Below, in pieces: positions 7,496-13,397 of a stretch of DNA of 13,397 bases (position 1 is its first letter; each line of letters begins with the position of its first letter). The translations under genes and the position numbers were made by a program. This DNA is from HGM04593 sp964458275 (lineage in GTDB: Bacteria; Bacteroidota; Bacteroidia; Bacteroidales; Bacteroidaceae), in NCBI GenBank assembly GCA_964458275.1, contig CAYWIE010000054.1, positions 1-13,397 of the forward strand, read 5' to 3'. The notes beneath the pieces are model-generated. The model worked only from the letters and a program-made list of their open reading frames with translations. It did not search any database and had not been told where the DNA came from.

Positions 7496-8929
7496 CTATT
7501 TATATTCATCAAATATTTTCCCTCCCGTCATACTGCGCAGTCCGTAGTAGAGGTTCCAGAAATAGCCGATGGCATTTATGCGTCCTCTCTCTGCTGCATC
7601 CTTCTCGGTTGTCGCCGCATTGAGGTCGAGTATCGTTGCCTTGCCCATTATGTACATGTGGCGTGCAACCTCGTATCGTTGCCGGGCGATGGCTGCACTC
7701 TTTTCGGCTACCTCCACACGCTGCGACTGAAGATTGAATTGCCGCACTATTTTGGCAACGTTTGTCTCGAAGTCGGTGTTGGCGCGTTCTATTTCTATTT
7801 CCACTAACTCCACGTTCGATTCGGCTATTCTTATCCTGCCCTTTCCGCGCCCCCAATCGAGCAATGGCAGCGATATCCCGATGCCTGCATACTGCATGTT
7901 CTGCGGACGGCGATAGCTGTCGGCAAGATTGTCGGCTGTCTGCGAAAGTCCTAACTGGATGTACAGGTCGGCTTTCAGTCCGGCATTGGCCTTGGCTTGC
8001 GCAAGGTTGCTCCTGCTCTCCCGGCGACGTATTTCGTATGTTACCGGGTCGGGGCTGTATGCGCGTGCAAGTGTGAGGGCTCTCTCTACATCTGCCTTGC
8101 AAGCCGGCAAGCGGGAATCACTTTCCACCTTTATTGCTGTCTCCTTGTCGAGAGCAAGATAGGAGCGGAGCGATGTCATTGCATCCTCTAAATTGCTCTG
8201 CGCACTCAGTACGTTTGCCTCCGCAGTTATCTTGTTCAGTTCCAGCTGCAGCATCTCGCTTTCGGTGATGGTGCCAATGTCGTATCTGCCGCGTGCATAG
8301 CGGCTGAGGGTGTCGGCTGATGCGTAGTTGTATTGCGCTATGAAAAGTTCGGTCTGCGCAGCTGCGAGGTTGAAGAAGTATGAACATGCACGCGAGGCTA
8401 TCAGTTCCATGCTTTCGGTATAGTTCTTCTGTGCCGCCTCGAAACGCAGGGGCTGCAATCTGTTTTCCCATTTAAGCGAATTGTAGCCGAAGAGCGACTG
8501 CTGATATCCTATGACAACCGGCTGCGAACTGTAGGCTGTGCTTTTGTCCGACAATTCGTCCTGCCGTTGCAGCGAGCTTTTCAGAAATATCTGTCCGCCG
8601 GTGAGGGCAACGTTTTGTGTGATGCTGAGCGAGAAATCTGTACTCAGCTGGTTCTGTTCCATGAACGAGGCAGTACCGTCGGGTTGCGTTATTTTGCTTA
8701 TCACACGATTGAGGCTCGGAGAGGAACCGAGTGTTACCGAGGGCAGGTAATTGGCTTTGTGGAATTTGTAGCTCCATTCGGCTGCAAGGAATGTGTGGCG
8801 TGCTGCGCGTGCGTCAGACGAGCGTTCGCATGCCATAGTTATTGTTTCGGGCAATCGCAACGTGAGCGTGTCGCCGTAGGCTATGCATGCCGTAAATAGC
8901 AATATTGCAAGAAATATGCGTTTTTTCAT
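7496..8929 (-). CDS. TolC-family outer membrane efflux protein
   Basis: Outer-membrane channel that should form the exit duct of the efflux pump with the adaptor and permeases encoded downstream. It begins with a signal peptide (MKKRIFLAILLFTACIAYGD, cleavage probably near residue 20). Two outer-membrane-efflux repeats follow, about 25-260 and about 280-465. The second contains the family hallmark ISLPLLDWGRGKGRIRIAES (352-371), the turn into the long helical barrel. The repeats are rich in alanine, glutamine and glutamate helices, e.g. AAAQTELFIAQYNYASAD. The 477-residue length is normal. It is the first gene read from the sigma-54-like promoter at 8967-8982; 477 bases separate it from the adaptor gene. 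Expression is likely under the divergent two-component pair. Confidence 0.93.
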   Translation of the reverse strand: MKKRIFLAILLFTACIAYGDTLTLRLPETITMACERSSDARAARHTFLAAEWSYKFHKANYLPSVTLGSSPSLNRVISKITQPDGTASFMEQNQLSTDFSLSITQNVALTGGQIFLKSSLQRQDELSDKSTAYSSQPVVIGYQQSLFGYNSLKWENRLQPLRFEAAQKNYTESMELIASRACSYFFNLAAAQTELFIAQYNYASADTLSRYARGRYDIGTITESEMLQLELNKITAEANVLSAQSNLEDAMTSLRSYLALDKETAIKVESDSRLPACKADVERALTLARAYSPDPVTYEIRRRESRSNLAQAKANAGLKADLYIQLGLSQTADNLADSYRRPQNMQYAGIGISLPLLDWGRGKGRIRIAESNVELVEIEIERANTDFETNVAKIVRQFNLQSQRVEVAEKSAAIARQRYEVARHMYIMGKATILDLNAATTEKDAAERGRINAIGYFWNLYYGLRSMTGGKIFDEYK

Positions 8930-8966
8930 AAAATCGGAATTTGTTTCGTACGTTCAATAATTATAC

Positions 8967-8982
8967 TACAAAATGCGTGCCA
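8967..8982 (-). promoter_or_regulatory. Sigma-54 (-24/-12) promoter for the tolC-like gene
   Basis: On the minus strand TGGCACG-CATT-TTGTA matches the sigma-54 consensus TGGCACG-N4-TTGCA exactly in the -24 element and spacing, with one deviation in the -12 element (TTGT for TTGC). The start site would be near 8956, 26 bases before the tolC-like ATG. The divergent gene encodes an NtrC-type activator with an intact GAFTGA loop, which makes the match biologically coherent. The -12 deviation is the main reason for doubt. Confidence 0.7.
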
Positions 8983-9037
8983 CGAATGTAATTTGTTGAT
9001 ATTTATGGTGATAGAAAAATCAAGGTGTGAAAAGTGT

Positions 9038-9072
9038 GTGCTTTTTCGCACGAAAATTGTGCGGAATCGCAC
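9038..9072. promoter_or_regulatory. Tandem GTGC-N6-GCAC dyads, likely activator (enhancer) sites
   Basis: Two identical-format dyads, GTGC-TTTTTC-GCAC at 9038-9051 and GTGC-GGAATC-GCAC at 9059-9072, have centres 21 bases apart, about two helical turns. They lie roughly 90 and 110 bases upstream of the predicted tolC-like start site, the usual place for NtrC-type enhancers. A third TCGCAC half-site at 9110-9115 lies 43 bases beyond the second. Binding by the adjacent regulator is inferred. Confidence 0.6.
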
Positions 9073-9095
9073 GTTTTTTTCTTATGTGAACAAAA

Positions 9096-9113
9096 TATAT
9101 TCGCTATATTCGC
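9096..9113 (+). promoter_or_regulatory. Direct repeat with possible promoter of the regulator-kinase operon
   Basis: The 9-base unit TATATTCGC occurs twice in tandem (9096-9104, 9105-9113). Each unit contains TATATTCG, one mismatch from the Bacteroidetes -7 box TAnnTTTG. The second copy would give a start near 9118 and a short leader to the ATG at 9136. I see no good -33 TTG at the right distance, so the promoter call is weak; the repeat itself is certain. Confidence 0.3.
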
Positions 9114-9135
9114 ACTGTGATTATAGTGATATTTT

Positions 9136-10500
9136 ATGTATAAAGGAAAAGTACTTATAGTAGATGACAATGAGGATGTGCTCTTCTCGTTAAATCTTCT
9201 TCTAAAACCACATTGCGAAGCTGTGAGGGTCGCTACCGCACCCGAAAAGATTTCACACTTCATGAAGGTGTTTGAACCGGATGTCATATTTCTTGATATG
9301 AATTTCAGACGCGATGCCGTCAGTGGTCAGGAGGGGTTCATGTATCTTGAGGAGATTTTGAAGATTGATGCCGATGCAGTAGTTATTTTTATGACTGCTT
9401 ATTCCGACACGGACAAGGCTGTGCGTGCCATCAAAGCCGGTGCCACTGATTTTGTTGAAAAACCGTGGGACAACGATAAACTGCTGGCAACACTTCGCTC
9501 GGCGATGGAACTGAGATATTCCCGTCTTGAGGTACTCAGCCTTAAGGAGAAATTGGCGGCAATAGGCCATTCAGGTGGTGATGATGCTCTTGCACTTATT
9601 GGAGAGTCGCCTGAGATGCGGAAGATCAAGTCGGACATTGAGCGCTTTGCCATGAGCGATGCCAACATTCTCATTCTCGGCGAAAATGGTACGGGCAAGG
9701 ATGTCGTTGCCCGTTTGTTGCACAATCTGTCGCAGCGCCGCGAATTTCCATTCGTTGCAATAGACCTCGGATGTGTACCCGAACAGCTTTTCGAGAGCGA
9801 ACTATTCGGGTATGAAAAGGGAGCATTCACCGGAGCTGTCTCGGCAAAAGCGGGACGCATGGAGGCTGCATCTGGCGGCACGCTGTTCCTTGACGAGATT
9901 GGTAATCTGCCTTTGCTTTCGCAGGCGAAGCTGTTGACTGCAATAGAGAAGAGAGAGATTGTACGTGTCGGCGGCACAAGGCCAAAGCGCATTGATGTAA
10001 GGCTCATAAGCGCTACGAATTGCGACATACGGAAGATGGTTTCGGATGGAGAATTCCGAATTGACCTGCAATTCAGGATAAACACGATAGAGATACACAT
10101 TCCGCCGTTGCGTGAGCGTGGCGAGGATGTAATCCTGCTTGCAGAATTCTTCTTGTCGAAATTTGCAAAGAAATACAACAAGAATATTCAGCGCATAAGC
10201 CGCGATGCACAGAATATGCTGATGAAATATGATTGGCCGGGCAACGTAAGGGAGCTTCAGCATGCTGTGGAAAGAGCTGTCATCATGGAGGACTCGAATA
10301 TTCTTAGGCCCGACAATCTGATGCTTACGCCAGCACAAGCTGCCTTCTCCTCGCCAACCGACGAACTGACAATGAACCTCGAAGAACTTGAACGCGATGC
10401 TATCAATCGCGCCATGAAAAGTGCCGACGGCAACATAAGCCGTGCTGCCGAACTGTTGGGAATTACAAGATATGCACTTTATCGCAAACTTGGCAAATAG
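9136..10500 (+). CDS. Sigma-54-dependent response regulator, NtrC family
   Basis: Cytoplasmic transcription activator of a two-component system, 454 residues. A receiver domain (about 4-122) has the acidic pair D10/D11, phospho-acceptor D54, T87 and K109. The AAA+ sigma-54 activation domain (about 152-390) has Walker A GENGTGKD at 182-189, an intact sigma-54-contacting GAFTGA loop at 229-234, Walker B FLDE at 251-254, and WPGNVREL at 367-374. A Fis-type helix-turn-helix occupies about 412-454 (GNISRAAELLGITRYALYRK). All catalytic residues look functional. It is divergent from the tolC-like gene and shares a region with a sigma-54-like promoter and tandem dyads, so the efflux genes are the probable target. 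It is co-transcribed with the kinase gene six bases downstream. Confidence 0.96.
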   Translation: MYKGKVLIVDDNEDVLFSLNLLLKPHCEAVRVATAPEKISHFMKVFEPDVIFLDMNFRRDAVSGQEGFMYLEEILKIDADAVVIFMTAYSDTDKAVRAIKAGATDFVEKPWDNDKLLATLRSAMELRYSRLEVLSLKEKLAAIGHSGGDDALALIGESPEMRKIKSDIERFAMSDANILILGENGTGKDVVARLLHNLSQRREFPFVAIDLGCVPEQLFESELFGYEKGAFTGAVSAKAGRMEAASGGTLFLDEIGNLPLLSQAKLLTAIEKREIVRVGGTRPKRIDVRLISATNCDIRKMVSDGEFRIDLQFRINTIEIHIPPLRERGEDVILLAEFFLSKFAKKYNKNIQRISRDAQNMLMKYDWPGNVRELQHAVERAVIMEDSNILRPDNLMLTPAQAAFSSPTDELTMNLEELERDAINRAMKSADGNISRAAELLGITRYALYRKLGK

Positions 10501-10506
10501 GACAAT

Positions 10507-11700
10507 ATGAAAAGAAAATTCATAATAAATTTCACGCTTATGCTCCTTGCCGCATTTGCCTCGACAGCAGCAGCGAAAGCCGGCATCTGGTTTTCGGCAT
10601 GCGGAGCGGCACTGCTGTGCATCTTTTTAATATACAGACAGTTCAGGCTGTTTGACGAGTGCACGGATGCTCTTGACGACGAAAAGCTGTACTCGCGGCT
10701 TGCCGCAAGCAGGTCGGCAGGAACGGAGCGTGAGCTCGCCTTCTACAAGACGGTGATGAATGGCGTTGATACAGCTGTGATAACAGCCACCGACAGTGGA
10801 TATATAGAATGGGCAAACAGCGCGGCACAGGAAATTACCGGAAACAGCGAATTGCTATGCGACGAAATTCTAATTGCAATAAAGGCGGGAAACAGCGACC
10901 TTTCCATCAATGGCAAGGAGTATGCGATAAGTGCGTCGCGCATTGCCACGCCCAACAGTTCGCTGAACATTATAGCATTAAAGAACATACACAGTTCCAT
11001 AGAGAAAAGCAAGGTGGAGTCGTGGCACAAATTAGTGAGGGTTCTCACACACGAAATAATGAATTCCATGACCCCCATAATATCGCTCTCCTCCACCCTG
11101 CGCAACAGCATGAGCAACGAAGAGATGGACAAAGACAATATGGAGAATGTCCGTCAAGGATTGGAGATAATAAGCCGTCGCAGCAGCGGACTGCTCTCTT
11201 TTGTCGAGAATTACAGAAAACTGACCCATCTGGCAAACCCCGAAATGGCACCCTTTGCAATGAGAGGAGTCGTAGAGGACCTGCGCAAGCTGTTTCCTCT
11301 GCCATACATACTCTTCGACACGGAAAGCACTGCTGATACAACTATATGCGCCGACCGTACTCAGATTGAACAGGTGCTGATAAATTTGATGAAGAACGCT
11401 GTGGAGGCATGCGCCGACAGAGAGAAAAACTGCAATGACAACAATTATCGGAAACAGATTACCGTATGCACCGGACAGCAGGAGAAACATCTGACAATTG
11501 CCATAATCGACAATGGTACTGGCATACTCGAATCGGTGCAGCAGCAGATATTCATTCCGTTTTTTACCACAAAGAAAGGCGGTAGCGGCATCGGACTGAG
11601 CCTGTGCAAGCAGATTATCGTAAACCACGGCGGCGAAATAGATGTTACTTCGCAAGACGGCAACGGCTGCCGTGTCGTGTGCAGACTGCCATTGGCATGA
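10507..11700 (+). CDS. Membrane histidine kinase with PAS-like region, partner of the sigma-54 regulator
   Basis: Sensor kinase, 397 residues, predicted to phosphorylate the response regulator encoded six bases upstream; its AGGA ribosome-binding sequence overlaps that gene's TAG stop. Two membrane segments (about 5-23 and 26-44) have only a few residues between them, so there is no periplasmic sensing domain. A PAS-like region spans about 75-165. The dimerisation and phosphoacceptor helix has H182 in THEIMNSMTP. The ATPase domain has the N-box LINLMKNAVEA with N297, the G1 box DNGTGI at 335-340, the F-box PFFTTK at 351-356, and the G2 box GGSGIGLSL at 358-366. All catalytic boxes are present. 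The stimulus is unknown; it may be sensed in the membrane, through the transporter, or in the cytoplasm by the PAS-like region. Confidence 0.95.
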   Translation: MKRKFIINFTLMLLAAFASTAAAKAGIWFSACGAALLCIFLIYRQFRLFDECTDALDDEKLYSRLAASRSAGTERELAFYKTVMNGVDTAVITATDSGYIEWANSAAQEITGNSELLCDEILIAIKAGNSDLSINGKEYAISASRIATPNSSLNIIALKNIHSSIEKSKVESWHKLVRVLTHEIMNSMTPIISLSSTLRNSMSNEEMDKDNMENVRQGLEIISRRSSGLLSFVENYRKLTHLANPEMAPFAMRGVVEDLRKLFPLPYILFDTESTADTTICADRTQIEQVLINLMKNAVEACADREKNCNDNNYRKQITVCTGQQEKHLTIAIIDNGTGILESVQQQIFIPFFTTKKGGSGIGLSLCKQIIVNHGGEIDVTSQDGNGCRVVCRLPLA

Positions 11701-11715
11701 GTCTGGCTAACAGAC
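11701..11715 (+). repeat. Small hairpin after the kinase stop codon
   Basis: GTCTG-GCTAA-CAGAC is a perfect five-base-pair hairpin starting right after the kinase stop codon. No U-run follows, so it is at best a weak 3' end signal. The rest of the 117-base gap between the convergent kinase and acidic-protein genes shows no clear terminator. Confidence 0.3.
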
Positions 11716-11817
11716 CGCTTGCGAAGTGAAGAGGTATTAGCTGCGTGCCACATTTTTCATTCTGCAATTCCAAACTACTGCATCTTATATCGCCTGTATT
11801 TTAATCATTTATTAACT

Positions 11818-12015
11818 TTATTTTTTTTGATGAACATTTCTAACCGAGTTTTCCAGTTCATCGAGTGAATTCGTTATCTCTATTCTACTACAATTATCAA
11901 AAAACTCTTGCGGATCACCTATCCCATCTACACAATAGTCGTATGATTCGATATGACATTCTTTTGATATTTCATCATTATCAAATATGAATAGTTCTTC
12001 GTTTAACTCATCCAT
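11818..12015 (-). CDS. Small acidic protein downstream of the TIR gene
   Basis: A 65-residue protein I do not recognise. It contains 18 acidic residues (8 Asp, 10 Glu) against 5 Lys/Arg, for a net charge near -13, and has three cysteines (20, 28, 42). It has no signal peptide or membrane segment. The C-terminus is a short basic tail (HQKK). Its ATG is five bases after the TIR gene's stop codon, so the two are almost certainly co-transcribed and perhaps translationally coupled. The AT-rich composition matches the TIR gene and not the efflux genes. Possible roles, all inference, are an inhibitor or immunity partner of the TIR protein, an accessory sensor, or a nucleic-acid mimic. The close coupling supports it being a real gene. 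Confidence 0.7.
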   Translation of the reverse strand: MDELNEELFIFDNDEISKECHIESYDYCVDGIGDPQEFFDNCSRIEITNSLDELENSVRNVHQKK

Positions 12016-12020
12016 AATAA

Positions 12021-13091
12021 CTATATATTGTTATTTAACAATTTATTTAATTTTTCCTTGCTCTCAAATAAATCCGTCATAGAGTATCTTATCTGAATAC
12101 CTTCAAACATAAAATTAAGATGGTCATATTGTTTTATGTCATCCATGTTGAAATTGTCTAGCAGAACACCGTCTATTCTCTTGTTTGCAGATATTGCTTT
12201 CCCTATTTCACGCCTTACCCATGAGGAATTAGCCGAGTTGTGGGAAAGTAATACAATGAAACGAGATGATATTCTTAGTGCAGCTGGAATGGCATATGTA
12301 TAATCGTAGCCTTCAGGAATTCCATCAGGAGCAATCCAAACTAATTTATTGTTTTTCTCTATTAGTGCCTTAAGCGCGAAAGCATGGTACTCATCCTTGG
12401 TAGAATAACTGATGAAAAAAACTTCATCCGATTTTTTCCATTTCATGTGATTAATTATAATATCATCTAAATAGATTGATATTCTATTTGATGACGCACT
12501 TGATGGACTATATTCTAACGTACAGTTGTAGATGTTATCTATCTTGTCAATTAAATCAAACGAATTTTTCTTGTCGTCTTTTTGCAGTAACTTCAATATT
12601 GAGACAATGAATTCTTCCACTTTTTGGCATGAACCTGTTCGAAACTCATGCAATGGCTCTAAATTATAGGATTGTATTTTATTATATACAATTTCACCAT
12701 TTATACTTGGCAATAAAACCAATTGTGTCTTACCGTCATATGAAAATCTGTCAGTTCTATCTTCAAGGTCAATTATGAACTTCGCAAAGTCGGCATCATT
12801 AAAATATATATCTCCTATAGAGTCGCAATAAGTATGATATATTGGAGAAATTCCATGGTAATCAGTGTGCTTGCTCCGATTCAACTCAATATAAGAATTG
12901 ATTCTATCTTTAATCTCTTTCTCGTTATCCTTATTCTTGCAGTCAACTTGGTGAAAACCTGGAAAAAAGACAGTTGTATCACGCGAGAGAATATCCAATC
13001 TTCTAAACATCTTATATATAGCAATTGCAACCTCGCTACTGGATAGTGGGTTTGCAATCATTAGTAAATACAAATCTAATTCTTCTTCCAT
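12021..13091 (-). CDS. TIR-domain protein with uncharacterised N-terminal domain
   Basis: A 356-residue cytoplasmic protein without signal peptide or membrane segments. The C-terminal TIR domain (about 222-340) starts with the strand and box EVFFISYSTKDE (223-234), has a BB-loop-like segment DGIPEGYDYTYAI (256-268), a central strand FIVLLS (278-283), and the helix NSSWVRRE (288-295) whose E295 sits at the position of the catalytic glutamate of NAD-cleaving TIRs. The N-terminal region (1-215) is not recognised; it shows strand-like stretches DLYLLMIANP (6-15), TTVFFPGF (39-46), DIYFNDADFAKFI (94-106) and TQLVLLPS (122-129). Many bacterial TIR proteins are NADases or make NAD-derived signals in phage defence; that role here is inference. 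It is AT-rich compared with the efflux region. The open frame continues upstream without another ATG, so this start is preferred. Confidence 0.9.
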   Translation of the reverse strand: MEEELDLYLLMIANPLSSSEVAIAIYKMFRRLDILSRDTTVFFPGFHQVDCKNKDNEKEIKDRINSYIELNRSKHTDYHGISPIYHTYCDSIGDIYFNDADFAKFIIDLEDRTDRFSYDGKTQLVLLPSINGEIVYNKIQSYNLEPLHEFRTGSCQKVEEFIVSILKLLQKDDKKNSFDLIDKIDNIYNCTLEYSPSSASSNRISIYLDDIIINHMKWKKSDEVFFISYSTKDEYHAFALKALIEKNNKLVWIAPDGIPEGYDYTYAIPAALRISSRFIVLLSHNSANSSWVRREIGKAISANKRIDGVLLDNFNMDDIKQYDHLNFMFEGIQIRYSMTDLFESKEKLNKLLNNNI

Positions 13092-13185
13092 ATTGTTTTT
13101 AAAAACTTCTAATTCATAAGACAGTTTGTCTTTCGCCTCAACTATATAATGAGATATTCTGAGAATTACACATATTTAAAGGTTG

Positions 13186-13248
13186 TTAATTTTTTATTTC
13201 CCAAGCCGCAAATTCAACTAAGTATTGCTTTACTCCGTCAAAACTCAT
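13186..13248 (-). CDS. Possible 20-residue leader peptide ORF
   Basis: ATG to TAA, encoding MSFDGVKQYLVEFAAWEIKN. It begins about 35 bases below the predicted start site of the promoter at 13289-13318 and ends about 95 bases before the TIR gene. The composition looks more protein-like than chance, but it is too short to be sure. It could be a regulatory leader peptide, a tiny accessory protein, or chance. Confidence 0.25.
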   Translation of the reverse strand: MSFDGVKQYLVEFAAWEIKN

Positions 13249-13288
13249 ACAGAAATCAGTTGTAAAGATGAAACATTCAATCCGCGAA

Positions 13289-13318
13289 CAAAGATATGGA
13301 ATTTCTTTGATGATACAA
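13289..13318 (-). promoter_or_regulatory. Bacteroidetes-type promoter of the TIR operon
   Basis: On the minus strand TTG (13318-13316, within TTTCTTG) is followed after exactly 19 bases by TATCTTTG (13296-13289), a perfect match to the Bacteroidetes -7 consensus TAnnTTTG. The start site would be near 13282-13284, giving a leader of about 190 bases before the TIR ATG. It is the best promoter match in the window. Confidence 0.7.
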
Positions 13319-13351
13319 GAAAGAAATAACAGAAAAGACATAGCAAACTTA

Positions 13352-13373
13352 CATAAAAATTCCGATTTTTATG
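13352..13373. repeat. AT-rich perfect hairpin upstream of the TIR promoter
   Basis: CATAAAAAT at 13352-13360 pairs perfectly with ATTTTTATG at 13365-13373 around the four-base loop TCCG. It lies about 34 bases upstream of the -33 element of the TIR promoter. It could be a bidirectional terminator for a gene beyond the right edge or an operator for the TIR operon. Confidence 0.55.
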
Positions 13374-13397
13374 CCCGTTATAATAAAAATCAAGACC

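Larger units (their letters stand above)
13092..13397 (-). other. Leader and upstream region of the TIR operon
   Basis: A 306-base stretch without a clear gene. It contains an AT-rich hairpin (13352-13373), a strong Bacteroidetes-type promoter match (13289-13318), and a leader of about 190 bases with two in-frame mini-ORFs, 13186-13248 (20 codons plus stop) and 13138-13173 (11 codons plus stop). The TIR frame itself stays open upstream to a TAA about 80 bases before its ATG but offers no other ATG. Confidence 0.6.

Noticed and set aside
11735..11750. Minus-strand TGGCACG in the gap between the kinase and acidic-protein genes.
   Set aside because: The sequence at the -12 position is TAATA and no minus-strand gene starts downstream before the convergent kinase gene.
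13268..13397. Plus-strand open frame from an ATG running off the right edge (43 codons seen).
   Set aside because: It lies antisense over the best promoter match in the window and the AT-rich hairpin, and its translation shows no recognisable feature; too little is visible to call a gene.
13245..13397. Minus-strand frame open from the right edge for 50 codons to a TGA.
   Set aside because: It overlaps the hairpin and the TIR promoter, and its phenylalanine/leucine-rich translation is what AT-rich non-coding DNA gives.

Overview
The window looks like chromosomal DNA of a Bacteroidales bacterium (Bacteroides/Prevotella-like; genus not determinable here). Evidence: promoter candidates of the Bacteroidetes type (TTG, about 19 bases, TAnnTTTG), little Shine-Dalgarno sequence before start codons, FtsX-type permeases of the form common in that phylum, and a sigma-54 response regulator paired with a compact histidine kinase beside an ABC efflux operon. 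No rRNA, tRNA, CRISPR array, transposase or integrase was seen.

Left and centre (202-8982, minus strand) is a tripartite efflux system, read right to left: TolC-family outer membrane channel (7496-8929), HlyD/MacA-type membrane fusion protein (5768-7018), MacB/LolD-type ATPase (4965-5657), then two paralogous FtsX-type permeases (2637-4952 and 279-2618), closed by a hairpin terminator (202-246). A 477-base stretch with nested inverted repeats (7019-7495) separates the channel gene from the fusion protein gene, which appears to have its own promoter. A hairpin also lies between the fusion protein and ATPase genes.

Divergent from the channel gene, on the plus strand, are an NtrC-type sigma-54 response regulator (9136-10500) and a histidine kinase (10507-11700), six bases apart. 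The shared 206-base region carries a sigma-54 -24/-12-like promoter pointing at tolC (8967-8982) and two GTGC-N6-GCAC dyads 21 bases apart (9038-9072), placed as an enhancer should be. I infer that the kinase senses a stress or the transporter itself, phosphorylates the regulator, and the regulator activates tolC transcription through sigma-54. The kinase has two membrane segments with almost no external loop, which recalls transporter-coupled intramembrane-sensing kinases.

The right end (11818-13397) is visibly more AT-rich and looks like an accessory module. A 356-residue protein has a C-terminal TIR domain with an intact catalytic-type glutamate behind an N-terminal region of about 215 residues that I cannot assign. 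Five bases downstream is a very acidic 65-residue protein. A strong Bacteroidetes promoter match lies about 190 bases upstream, with a leader containing mini-ORFs. This is the best candidate in the window for an undescribed system, possibly a TIR-effector defence module; that function is inference only.
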